Below are positions 18,301 through 25,695 of a stretch of DNA of 64,000 nt, piece by piece. The position numbers and the translations under genes are program-made. The stretch is from assembly GCF_023515955.1 (NCBI RefSeq), contig NZ_CP097322.1:3433501-3497500 (forward strand), in the 5' to 3' direction. Under the pieces are notes generated by a model. That model was not told the origin of the DNA and ran no database searches. It saw only the letters and a program-made list of their open reading frames with translations. The DNA comes from Streptomyces sp. RerS4. Its GTDB lineage: Bacteria; Actinomycetota; Actinomycetes; Streptomycetales; Streptomycetaceae. Positions within the stretch are counted from its first letter, which is position 1, and the number at the start of each line of letters is the position of its first letter.

Positions 18301-18744
18301 CTACAGCGACCCGAAGTCGGGGACGGTCACGGTCCCGTCCTCGGCCAGGAGGAAGCCCGGGTTGTGGGCGATCTCCCACAGGTGCCCGTCCGGGTCGGCG
18401 AAGCAGCCCGCGTAGCCGCCGTAGGACGTCGCCCCGGCCGGCTTGGTGACGGTGGCCCCGGCCTGCCGCGCCGCCGCGAGGAGCGCGTCCACCTCGTCCG
18501 GGGAGCGCAGGTTGTGCGCCAGAACGACGCCCCCGAAACCGGTGCCGGTACCGGTACCGGCACCGTCGAGCCCGCAGTCCAACGCGAGCTTCTCGCGCCC
18601 CCACAGGACCACCCCGAGGCCGCCCGCCTGGAAGAAGACGGTCTCCTCGACCTCCTGCCCCCGCCAGCCCAGGGCCTCGTAGAACGCCCGGGACCGCCCG
18701 AGATCGGCGACGCCCAGGGTGATGAGAGTGACGCGCTGCTCCAT
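18301..18744 (-). CDS. VOC-superfamily (glyoxalase-like) protein
   Basis: A 147-residue protein of the vicinal-oxygen-chelate fold, with two beta-alpha-beta-beta-beta modules. The second module ends with CFADPDGHLWEIAHNPGF, carrying the conserved Glu metal ligand (about 127). The loop near residues 62-69 is a GTGTGTG repeat encoded by an imperfect 6-bp repeat (18538-18564). Actual activity (glyoxalase, dioxygenase or resistance) cannot be assigned. The start is ATG 18744. Confidence 0.85.
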   Translation of the reverse strand: MEQRVTLITLGVADLGRSRAFYEALGWRGQEVEETVFFQAGGLGVVLWGREKLALDCGLDGAGTGTGTGFGGVVLAHNLRSPDEVDALLAAARQAGATVTKPAGATSYGGYAGCFADPDGHLWEIAHNPGFLLAEDGTVTVPDFGSL

Positions 18745-18862
18745 GCCCGGAAGCTAACACGCACACCGGCGCCGGGGGCGGTGCCCCGCCCCGCTCGACT
18801 GCCTTCCGGCCCGGCGCGACGATGGGGGAAGGGGATACCGCTCCCACCTCGAAGGGCTGATC

Positions 18863-19237
18863 ATGTTCCAGGACAGCAAGGCGTTCAGCGGCTTCTCGGT
18901 CGACGACCTCGACGAGGCCCGGCGGTTCTACGGGGACACGCTCGGCCTGCGTGTCTCCGACGACAACGGGATGCTCGCCCTGCACCTCGCCGGCGACACC
19001 ACCGTGCTCGTGTACCCGAAGGACAACCACGAGCCCGCGAGCTTCACGATCCTCAACTTCCCCGTGGACGACGTCGAGCGCGCCGTCGACGCGCTGACCG
19101 CCGCCGGGGTCCGCATGGAGCGCTACCCGGAGTTCGAGGCGGACGACAAGGGCATCGTCCGCGTCGAGGACGGGCCGACCATCGCCTGGTTCAAGGACCC
19201 GGCCGGCAACGTCCTGTCCGTCCTCGAACCGATGTGA
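18863..19237 (+). CDS. VOC-superfamily protein
   Basis: A compact 124-residue VOC-fold protein. Visible are [23 protein letters not shown], the central [14 protein letters not shown], and the C-terminal [16 protein letters not shown], where Glu122 is the usual metal ligand position. GAAGGG lies upstream of ATG 18863. It is divergent from the other VOC gene at 18301, and the two are distinct subfamilies rather than duplicates. Substrate unknown. Confidence 0.87.
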   Translation: MFQDSKAFSGFSVDDLDEARRFYGDTLGLRVSDDNGMLALHLAGDTTVLVYPKDNHEPASFTILNFPVDDVERAVDALTAAGVRMERYPEFEADDKGIVRVEDGPTIAWFKDPAGNVLSVLEPM

Positions 19238-19261
19238 GCCCGGCCCACCCGCGCCGCGCCC

Positions 19262-20131
19262 CTACCTCGGCAGCGTCAGTGACCACGCCGCCCGCCGCAC
19301 CGTCCACGTACGCCGACGCACCGGCCCCGCCAGGGCGTGGTCGGCCCGGTAGCGGAAGTCCGCCCCCGAGGCCCCCGACACCGTGATCGCCTCCGCGCAC
19401 CCCGTCAGCGGCGCGGCCCCCGCCAGCCGGACGACCACCTCCGCCGGGCCGCCGACCCCGCTGGTGCGCACCGCGACGTCCTCCACCGGGTGCTCCACGT
19501 CCGCGAGCACCACCCCGTCGACCTCCACCCGCAGCCGGTGCACCCGCCGCCCCGGCGGGGCCGCGGGGCTCGGCAGCAGCGTGCGCAGCAGGGAGCGGTA
19601 CGTGCCACCCCACCGGGTGACCGGCACCGTGCGCGGCGCCGGCCCGATGCTCAGCCCGCCCAGCACCACCCCGTCGCCGTCGTCCACCAGCAGGTCCCGG
19701 GGGTACGACACGCCGTCCAGCGCGGCCCGCGCCGCCAGCACCGCGGACTGCGGCACGCCGAGCGAGCGGGCCAGTCCCAGCGCCCCCGCCGGCCCGACCG
19801 GCACCAGCGACACCACGGCCTCCGGACGGTCGCCGCCCAGGTCACCCAGGTCACCCAGGTCACCCACGTCGCCCCGCTCGCCCCACTCCCGGTGCAGCAG
19901 CCCCACGGCGCGCACCAGCGCCCGGTCGTCGCCCACGACCACCGGCCGCCGATGACCCCGGCGGGCGAGTGCCCGCGCAAATTCCTCCTGCGAATCCGGG
20001 AGGCAGATTTTCGCCGCGGCCCCCGCTGACAAGACATCCTTCGCGATTCGCACGGACTCGCCGTCAAGACGGCGGGCGACCGGGTCGATGAGCACGAGCA
20101 GTCCGCCGACCGGCGCACCCGCTTGGCTCAT
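19262..20131 (-). CDS. Diacylglycerol-kinase-like (DAGK catalytic domain) protein
   Basis: A 289-residue protein resembling the DAGK/lipid-kinase family: VLIDPVARRLDG at the N-terminus, and SLVPVGPAGALGLARSLGVP (about 105-125), which stands where kinases have GGDGT and GTGNDFARxLG. The first glycine-rich ATP motif is not intact, so kinase activity is doubtful. A GDLGDLGDLGGD repeat near residue 90 is encoded by tandem 9-bp units (about 19840-19866). ATG 20131 starts MSQAGAPVG; upstream in-frame GTGs are possible. It is divergent from purA. Confidence 0.7.
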   Translation of the reverse strand: MSQAGAPVGGLLVLIDPVARRLDGESVRIAKDVLSAGAAAKICLPDSQEEFARALARRGHRRPVVVGDDRALVRAVGLLHREWGERGDVGDLGDLGDLGGDRPEAVVSLVPVGPAGALGLARSLGVPQSAVLAARAALDGVSYPRDLLVDDGDGVVLGGLSIGPAPRTVPVTRWGGTYRSLLRTLLPSPAAPPGRRVHRLRVEVDGVVLADVEHPVEDVAVRTSGVGGPAEVVVRLAGAAPLTGCAEAITVSGASGADFRYRADHALAGPVRRRTWTVRRAAWSLTLPR

Positions 20132-20168
20132 GGCGGGCTCTGGAGCCGACACCTCGGTCCTTCCTCGG

Positions 20169-20214
20169 GTAGCATCTTTGTGCAAGAGGCCCTTGCGCTA
20201 TTGCGCCAGGGCCT
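20169..20214 (+). promoter_or_regulatory. purA promoter candidate and leader hairpin
   Basis: TAGCAT (about 20170-20175) is a reasonable -10. Immediately downstream AGGCCCTTGCGC (20187-20198) pairs with GCGCCAGGGCCT (20203-20214), 11 of 12 positions, around the tetraloop TATT. The hairpin would sit at the 5' end of a roughly 130-nt purA leader. Its role (attenuation, stability or an upstream terminator) is not known. Confidence 0.5.
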
Positions 20215-20315
20215 TCGTCTATTCCGGGGCACCGGTCCGACGGCTCAGCCTGCGGTGTACATCGTCGTACGCCCCCTGACCTTGGACATGCCCCATCCGG
20301 AAGAGGTGTACGCCT

Positions 20316-21599
20316 GTGCCCGCTCTTGTGCTGCTCGGAGCTCAGTGGGGTGACGAGGGCAAGGGAAAGGCCACCGACCTGCTCGGTGGATCCGTTGACT
20401 ATGTGGTGCGCTACCAGGGTGGCAACAACGCCGGCCACACGGTCGTCGTAGGCGACCAGAAGTACGCGCTGCACCTTCTCCCTTCCGGCATCCTCTCCCC
20501 CGGATGCACCCCGGTCATCGGTAACGGTGTCGTCGTGGACCCGGCCGTCCTGCTCTCCGAGCTGCACGGTCTGAACGAGCGCGGCATCGACACGTCCAAG
20601 CTGCTCATCAGCGGTAACGCGCACCTGATCACGCCGTACAACGTCACCCTCGACAAGGTCGGCGAGCGCTTCCTCGGCAAGCGCAAGATCGGCACCACCG
20701 GTCGCGGCATCGGTCCGACGTACGCGGACAAGATCAACCGCATCGGCATCCGCGTCCAGGACCTCTACGACGAGTCGATCCTCACGCAGAAGGTCGAAGC
20801 GGCGCTGGAGGGCAAGAACCAGCTCCTCGCGAAGCTCTACAACCGCCGCGCGATCGACGCCGCCGCGATCGTGGAGGAGATGCTCCAGTACGCGGAGCAG
20901 ATCAAGCCGTACGTCGCCGACACCACCCTCATCCTCAACAACGCGCTGGACGAGGACAAGGTCGTGCTCTTCGAGGGCGGCCAGGGCACCCTGCTCGACG
21001 TCGACCACGGCACGTACCCCTTCGTGACCTCCTCGAACCCCACCGCCGGCGGCGCCTGCACCGGCACCGGCGTGGGCCCGACGAAGATCAGCCGCGTCAT
21101 CGGCATCCTGAAGGCCTACACGACCCGTGTCGGCGCCGGCCCGTTCCCGACCGAGCTGTTCGACGAGGACGGCGAGGCGCTGCGGCGCATCGGTGGCGAG
21201 CGCGGTGTCACCACCGGCCGTGACCGCCGCTGTGGCTGGTTCGACGCGCCGATCGCCCGTTACGCCACCCGCGTGAACGGTCTGACGGACTTCTTCCTCA
21301 CCAAGCTGGACGTGCTGACCGGCTGGGAGGAGATCCCGGTCTGCGTCGCGTACGAGATCGACGGCAAGCGCGTCGAGGAGCTCCCGTACTCGCAGTCGGA
21401 CTTCCACCACGCGAAGCCGATCTACGAAACCCTCCCGGGCTGGTCCGAGGACATCACCAAGGCCCAGACCTTCGCGGACCTGCCGAAGAACGCGCAGAAC
21501 TACGTGAAGGCCCTGGAGGAGATGTCGGGCGCCCCGATCTCCGCGATCGGCGTCGGCCCCGGCCGCACCGAGACGATCGAGATCAACTCGTTCATCTAA
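20316..21599 (+). CDS. purA: Adenylosuccinate synthase
   Basis: Catalyses IMP + aspartate + GTP to adenylosuccinate, the first committed step to AMP. The 427-residue protein is complete: [16 protein letters not shown] with the catalytic Asp and P-loop (about 8-23), NNAGHTV with catalytic His (about 38-44), the IMP loop [18 protein letters not shown] (about 125-142), and the GTP-binding [12 protein letters not shown] and TKLDVL near the end. GTG 20316 is the start; a GGAAGAGG ribosome site is 10-12 nt upstream. It is monocistronic, with a strong hairpin terminator. Confidence 0.98.
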   Translation: MPALVLLGAQWGDEGKGKATDLLGGSVDYVVRYQGGNNAGHTVVVGDQKYALHLLPSGILSPGCTPVIGNGVVVDPAVLLSELHGLNERGIDTSKLLISGNAHLITPYNVTLDKVGERFLGKRKIGTTGRGIGPTYADKINRIGIRVQDLYDESILTQKVEAALEGKNQLLAKLYNRRAIDAAAIVEEMLQYAEQIKPYVADTTLILNNALDEDKVVLFEGGQGTLLDVDHGTYPFVTSSNPTAGGACTGTGVGPTKISRVIGILKAYTTRVGAGPFPTELFDEDGEALRRIGGERGVTTGRDRRCGWFDAPIARYATRVNGLTDFFLTKLDVLTGWEEIPVCVAYEIDGKRVEELPYSQSDFHHAKPIYETLPGWSEDITKAQTFADLPKNAQNYVKALEEMSGAPISAIGVGPGRTETIEINSFI

Positions 21600-21635
21600 A
21601 AGCAGTACGCAGTACGCAGAGCAGCAGTACGCACC

Positions 21636-21678
21636 CCACAGGGGCGGTCCCGCACACCGCGCGGGCCCGCCCCTGTGG
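21636..21678. terminator. purA terminator (bidirectional)
   Basis: CCACAGGGGCGG (21636-21647) pairs perfectly with CCGCCCCTGTGG (21667-21678), 37 nt after the purA stop. The loop has further self-complementarity. It also lies just downstream of the convergent tetR remnant. Confidence 0.75.
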
Positions 21679-21690
21679 CGTGTCCGGGGC

Positions 21691-21960
21691 TCAGCGCGGC
21701 GCCCCGGGCCAGGCGGCGAGTGCCAGTTCGGCGGTTTCGGTCAGCTCGGTCGCCGTGGCTCCGTCGCGGGCGCGCTGGGACATGCCCTGGATGACGGCGG
21801 CGAAATACGCGGCCAGGGCACGGGGGTCGGCCGAGCCCGGTAGTTCGCCGGTCCGCTGTGCCGTCTGAAGGCGGGCCCGGAAGACCTCCAGGTTCCTGTT
21901 GCGCAGGTCGCGCAGGAACGCCCCCACCTCGACGTCCCGCGGGGTGACGTCGGTGGCCGC
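21691..21960 (-). pseudogene. C-terminal remnant of a TetR/AcrR regulator
   Basis: The minus strand from about 21960 to the stop at 21691 encodes the C-terminal half of a TetR regulator: [22 protein letters not shown], then ADPRALAAYFAAVIQGMSQRARDG, then LTETAELALAAWPG. This is the usual TetR_C ligand domain with its ExxAxxAL-like end. The DNA-binding N-terminus is absent; upstream of about 21960 the reading frame becomes antisense to an SDR fragment. It looks like the product of a deletion that fused the 3' halves of two divergent genes. Confidence 0.8.
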
Positions 21961-22078
21961 GCTGGGCCGGGTCGGACAGCCGGAAGACGTGGCCGACACC
22001 GTGGCCTTCCTCGCCTCCGACGACGCACGCTGGGTGACCGGCCGCGTGATCGACGCGACGGGCGGCGCCGGCCTGTAG
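21959..22078 (+). pseudogene. C-terminal remnant of a short-chain dehydrogenase
   Basis: Read rightward in frame to TAG at 22076-22078, this encodes [20 protein letters not shown] followed by [20 protein letters not shown]. This is the diagnostic C-terminal end of classical SDR oxidoreductases. Everything N-terminal (Rossmann TGxxxGxG, YxxxK) is missing. It abuts the TetR remnant head to head at about 21958. No start codon with a ribosome site is apparent. Confidence 0.85.
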
Positions 22079-22169
22079 CCGAAACTTTTTCCCGCTTCCT
22101 GTCACATCCGCTCGCTCCCCCGGGTCATTGCAGTGAAGACGCAACGCAGAGACCCCAAGGAGAGCAACC

Positions 22170-22667
22170 ATGACGGACAACGCCACCACCTCGATCTCCC
22201 GGATGCCGAACCCCGGCGAGTTCGTGCCCGAGCTGGCCGACGTCAGTGCCGCCCTGTTCCGGGCCACCGGCAACCGTTCGGTGCCGCGCAGCACCATGAG
22301 CCTGGTGCACCTGCGGGCCGGGCAGATCGTCGGGAACACCTACCTGACCGTCCTGAACACCAGCTTCCTGCGGAAGGCCGGGGTGTCCGAGGAGCGGATC
22401 ACCGCCGTCTCCTCCTGGCAGGACGCCCCGTACTTCTCGGACGCCGAGCGGGCGGCGCTCGCGCTGGTCGAGGCCACCCTCCAGCCGGCCCCGTACGGCA
22501 AGGAGCGGGTCTCGGACGAGCTGTACGCGGAGGTGGCGAAGCACTACGACGACAAGGCGCTGGCCACGCTCACCATCGCGATCGGCCAGATCAACTTCTT
22601 CATCGCCCTGGCCGTCATCGGCAAGCCGCAGCCGGTGGCCTCCCTCGCCGACCAGCAGTGGGACTGA
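22170..22667 (+). CDS. AhpD/carboxymuconolactone-decarboxylase-like protein without cysteines
   Basis: A 165-residue all-helical protein of the CMD/AhpD fold. The signature helix reads LVHLRAGQIVGNTYLTVLN, followed by TSFLRKAGVSEERI, matching the family RxSQxNGCxxCxxxH...RKxGxxxxR. Both CxxC cysteines and the catalytic His are replaced (N-T-Y-L...N), and no cysteine occurs in the whole protein, so peroxidase chemistry is unlikely. The remaining fold, including FSDAERAALALVEA and IGQINFFIALAVI, is normal. GGAG lies about 10 nt before ATG 22170. Confidence 0.85.
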   Translation: MTDNATTSISRMPNPGEFVPELADVSAALFRATGNRSVPRSTMSLVHLRAGQIVGNTYLTVLNTSFLRKAGVSEERITAVSSWQDAPYFSDAERAALALVEATLQPAPYGKERVSDELYAEVAKHYDDKALATLTIAIGQINFFIALAVIGKPQPVASLADQQWD

Positions 22668-22694
22668 GCCGGCGCGCGGCGCCCGTCGTCCGGG

Positions 22695-22724
22695 CCTAGC
22701 CTGAGACAGCCTAGTCTGAGACAG
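22695..22724. repeat. 15-bp tandem duplication upstream of serine hydrolase gene
   Basis: CCTAGCCTGAGACAG (22695-22709) is followed immediately by CCTAGTCTGAGACAG (22710-22724), with one mismatch. Each copy includes a TAGCCT/TAGTCT sequence that could act as a -10. The downstream gene starts at 22759. Confidence 0.85.
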
Positions 22725-22758
22725 CCGTTCAGGTCCCCGGACGACGGGAGGCGCGCAG

Positions 22759-23946
22759 GTGCTACCGATACCCGTACGGCTACGCCTGGCCGCGTTGGCG
22801 GCCACGGCGGCGGCCGTCCTCATCGCCCCGACCGCCCCGACCGGCGCGGTGGGCGCGGTCCACGTCGAGGACACCCCCTTCCCGCCGCTCACCCCGGCCG
22901 TCGCCGCCGAGCTGGACGCGGCCATCCAACGCACCCTGCGCGAGACGCGCGTACCCGGCGTGGTCGTCGGTCTGTGGGCCCCGGGCAAGGGGAGCTACGT
23001 GAAGACCTTCGGGGTGGCGGACAAGGCGACGTCCGCCCCCATGAAGACCGACCTCAACTTCCGCATCGGCAGCGAGACCAAGACGTTCACGGTCACCGCC
23101 TTGCTCCAGCTGGTGGACCAGCACAAGCTGAGCCTGGACGACCCCATCGGGAAGTACGTCAGCGGTGTCCCGAACGGCGACCGCATCACCCTGCGCGAGC
23201 TCGCCGGCATGCGCAGCGGGCTCTACAACTACAGCGAGGACCCCGACTTCGACAAGGCACTCCTCGCCGGGCAGGTCTTCACGCCGCAGCAGTTGCTGGA
23301 CTACTCCTTCAAGCACGGCGTGCAGTTCGCGCCGGACGCGAAGTTCGACTACTCCAACACCAACCTGATCCTGCTCGGCCTGGTGATCGAGAAGGTGACG
23401 GGCCGGTCGATCCAGCAGGTCGTCAACGACGACGTGGTGAAGCCGGCCGGACTCCGCCGCACCCTCTTCCCGACCGGCGCCGAGTACCCCGACCCGCACC
23501 CGCAGGGCTACACCGAGGTGTCGGACAAAATCGTCAACGCGACGGACTGGAACCCCTCCTGGGCATGGGCCGCCGGCGCGGTCATCTCCGACCTCCAGGA
23601 CCTCCGCAGCTGGGCCAAGACCCTGGCCACGGGCACGCTGCTGACCCCCGCGACCCAGGCGGAACGCCTGAAGACGAAGCCGATCGGCGAGATCCCGGGC
23701 GCGGGCTACGGCCTGGGCGTCTTCGACGTCCAGGGCTGGATCGGCCACAACGGGTCCCTGCCGGGCTACGAGAGCCTGACCGTGTACCTGCCGGAGGAGC
23801 AGGCGACGATGGTCGTCCTGCTCAACACGGACGCCCTGGTGGACGGGCAGGAGCCGAGCACGCTGTTCGGCGAGGCGATCACCGACATCGTGACGCCGGA
23901 CCACGTCTACCCGGGCCACAAGGTGACGGCTCCCCGCCCGAGCTAG
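22759..23946 (+). CDS. Secreted serine hydrolase (class C beta-lactamase / DD-peptidase fold)
   Basis: A 395-residue exported penicillin-binding-protein-like enzyme. Residues 1-33 are a signal peptide. The three active-site motifs are in order: S105-E-T-K108 (SxxK), Y198-S-N200 (YxN) and H330-N-G (the KTG equivalent), all in family spacing. Such proteins act as D-alanyl-D-alanine carboxypeptidases, esterases or beta-lactamases, and which one cannot be read here. GTG 22759 has GGGAGG 9 nt upstream. It converges on the S8 protease gene 6 bp downstream. Confidence 0.9.
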   Translation: MLPIPVRLRLAALAATAAAVLIAPTAPTGAVGAVHVEDTPFPPLTPAVAAELDAAIQRTLRETRVPGVVVGLWAPGKGSYVKTFGVADKATSAPMKTDLNFRIGSETKTFTVTALLQLVDQHKLSLDDPIGKYVSGVPNGDRITLRELAGMRSGLYNYSEDPDFDKALLAGQVFTPQQLLDYSFKHGVQFAPDAKFDYSNTNLILLGLVIEKVTGRSIQQVVNDDVVKPAGLRRTLFPTGAEYPDPHPQGYTEVSDKIVNATDWNPSWAWAAGAVISDLQDLRSWAKTLATGTLLTPATQAERLKTKPIGEIPGAGYGLGVFDVQGWIGHNGSLPGYESLTVYLPEEQATMVVLLNTDALVDGQEPSTLFGEAITDIVTPDHVYPGHKVTAPRPS

Positions 23947-23952
23947 TACCGA

Positions 23953-25287
23953 TCAGTATCCGCCGGCGTGGACGAGGTGTCCGTAGAACCGGTTGCCGAC
24001 GGGGGAGTTGGGGTCCCCGGTGAAGCCGTACGAGGCCGGCTGGGCGGCGGCGTCGGCGCGGAGCTTGCTGATGACCTGGGCCGGTGTCATTCCGGCGCAG
24101 GGGCCGGCGAGACACAGGGCGGCGGTGCCGGCGACGTGTGGCGAGGCCATCGAGGTGCCCGAGAGCACCGTCGTGGTGTCGCCGGAGCCCCTGACGAGAC
24201 GGGTGGACAGGATGCACACCCCCGGAGCGGCGATGGTGTGGCCGGCGTCCGCGGACCCGATGGTGGTGAAGTTGGAGAAGGAGGCGTACCTGTCGTCCGT
24301 GCCGGTGAAGCAGCTGAACGTGCCGCCTCCACCCGGTTGGCCGTTGGCGTCCTGCATGGCGGTGACGGCGAGCACCTCGTCGTAGGCGGCCGGAACGGCC
24401 TGGGCCAGGTCTCTGCCTTCGTTGCCGGCCGCGACCACGACCGTCACACCTGCCTGGTTCACCACCCGGCAGATCGCGAAGTGCATCACGTCGTTGTTGG
24501 TCAGCCCGCAGTTGCCGTCGTCCGAACCCCGGCCGCCCAGGCTCATGTTGATCACGTCGATGCCCTCGCTCTGGGCGTGTTCGGCCACCCAGTCGAGCCC
24601 GCACGCGAAGTGCGAGAACCGGCCGCGGCCGCCGGCGTTGAGCACCTTGATCGCGTACAGGCGGGCGCCGGGTGCGGTCCCCACGACGTCCACATCGTTG
24701 TCCTCCGCCCCGACCGTGCCGGCGACGTGCGTGCCGTGGCCGTTGTCGTCCTGCGGCGGCTGGTTTCCGGGCTGCCCCAGACAGTTGAACCCGCCGGCCA
24801 CGTTGAGGTCGGGGTGGGTCATGTCGATCCCCGTGTCGAGGACCGCCACTCCGGCGTCCACCGAACCGGTGCCGTTCCCGGCCTGTGTGCTGCTCTGGTC
24901 CGCTTCCACCCGGTCCACTCCGGTGGGCAGGACCTGTGCGGCGGCCTGGACCGACCGGTCGTCGCCCACCATCATCACGCTGGGATCCGCCCGCAGCCGT
25001 GCCACCTGGGATTCGGGAAGAAGGGCCGAGTAGCCGGTGAAGGCGTGCCGGTAGACGAATTCGGGCTCTCCCCCGTAGCGGCGGCGGTGTTCCTCCACGA
25101 TCGAGTCGACCCGGGCCCTCGTGGAGTCCCGGAGGACGACCACGTAGCGGCCCATGGCCTGCTGTGTACCCGTGGGTTCGGCCGTCACCGGCCCGCCGGC
25201 CGGCAGCCCTGCCAGCGCCCCCGCCAATACCGCGGTCGCGACGGCCACCCTGCCCGGCAGCCATCTGGCCCACTTCTCGAACGCCAT
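23953..25287 (-). CDS. Secreted subtilisin-like (S8) serine protease
   Basis: A 444-residue preproprotease. Residues 1-37 are a signal peptide (AVATAVLAGALAGLPAGG). An I9-type inhibitor propeptide covers about 46-115 (RYVVVLRDSTRARVDS, then HAFTGYSALLPESQVARLRADPSV). The catalytic domain carries Asp151 (VAVLDTGIDMTHPDL), His184 (DDNGHGTHVAG), oxyanion Asn289 (AAGNE) and Ser379 (SGTSMASPHVAG). Several cysteines suggest disulfides. ATG 25287 has CAGGAG 7 nt upstream, and that ribosome site lies inside a perfect hairpin arm. Confidence 0.94.
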   Translation of the reverse strand: MAFEKWARWLPGRVAVATAVLAGALAGLPAGGPVTAEPTGTQQAMGRYVVVLRDSTRARVDSIVEEHRRRYGGEPEFVYRHAFTGYSALLPESQVARLRADPSVMMVGDDRSVQAAAQVLPTGVDRVEADQSSTQAGNGTGSVDAGVAVLDTGIDMTHPDLNVAGGFNCLGQPGNQPPQDDNGHGTHVAGTVGAEDNDVDVVGTAPGARLYAIKVLNAGGRGRFSHFACGLDWVAEHAQSEGIDVINMSLGGRGSDDGNCGLTNNDVMHFAICRVVNQAGVTVVVAAGNEGRDLAQAVPAAYDEVLAVTAMQDANGQPGGGGTFSCFTGTDDRYASFSNFTTIGSADAGHTIAAPGVCILSTRLVRGSGDTTTVLSGTSMASPHVAGTAALCLAGPCAGMTPAQVISKLRADAAAQPASYGFTGDPNSPVGNRFYGHLVHAGGY

Positions 25288-25293
25288 GTCCGA

Positions 25294-25345
25294 CTCCTGT
25301 TCGATGGTCGCCGCCCGGAACGCGCGTCCGGACATCGAACAGGAG
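25294..25345 (-). promoter_or_regulatory. Hairpin sequestering the ribosome-binding site of the S8 protease
   Basis: In the mRNA, CTCCTGTTCGATG (complement of 25333-25345) pairs perfectly with CATCGAACAGGAG (complement of 25294-25306). The 3' arm contains the AGGAG ribosome site, which ends 6 nt before the ATG. The 26-nt loop holds a second small stem, CCGGA/TCCGG. Translation would be blocked unless the stem is opened. The regulatory role is inferred. Confidence 0.7.
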
Positions 25346-25453
25346 CAAACAGCACGCCCACCCCCGAACCTGTCCGAAGCCGCGGCGCTCCGCTGCGGCT
25401 CCCCCGAACGGCTCACGCCCCGGGCCACCATCGGCGGCACGGCCGACCCCGCG

Positions 25454-25693
25454 CTACGCCCGCGCGGCCCACCCGGCGAAGCCGGCCCACGCGGCGGGGG
25501 CCACCGTCAGACTCGGCCCGAGGTTCTTCGAGTCCCGCACGTGGACCGCGTGCGGGCACCCGGCGACCTCGACGCAGGCGCCGCCACTGCTGTCGCTGTA
25601 GCTCGACTTCCGCCAGTCGTACGCCACCTCGACGCAGGCGCCGCCGCCGCCGTCGCTGTAGCTCGACTTGAACCACTTCAGGGTGCCTGCCAT
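25454..25693 (-). CDS. DUF397 protein with duplicated domain
   Basis: A 79-residue protein of the DUF397 family, small actinobacterial partners of WhiJ-like XRE regulators. It contains two copies of the core: WFKSSYSDGGGGACVEVA and WRKSSYSDSSGGACVEVA, then HVRDSKNLGPSLTVAPAAWAGF. The second copy arises from a 60-bp tandem duplication. It follows the XRE gene by 2 bp, so they form one operon. Confidence 0.93.
   Translation of the reverse strand: MAGTLKWFKSSYSDGGGGACVEVAYDWRKSSYSDSSGGACVEVAGCPHAVHVRDSKNLGPSLTVAPAAWAGFAGWAARA
25561..25680. repeat. 60-bp tandem duplication inside the DUF397 gene
   Basis: Positions 25561-25620 and 25621-25680 are the same 60-bp unit with a few mismatches; over the best 45 bp I count 4 differences. 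Each unit encodes one SSYSD...GGACVEVA motif, so a whole domain core was duplicated in frame. Confidence 0.85.
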
Positions 25694-25695
25694 CG

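Noticed and set aside
19836..19872. CRISPR-like short repeats
   Set aside because: These are contiguous 9-bp coding repeats giving GDLGDLGDLG in the DAGK-like protein, without spacers; the GEPG repeats near 38940 are the same kind of thing. No CRISPR array or cas gene is present.
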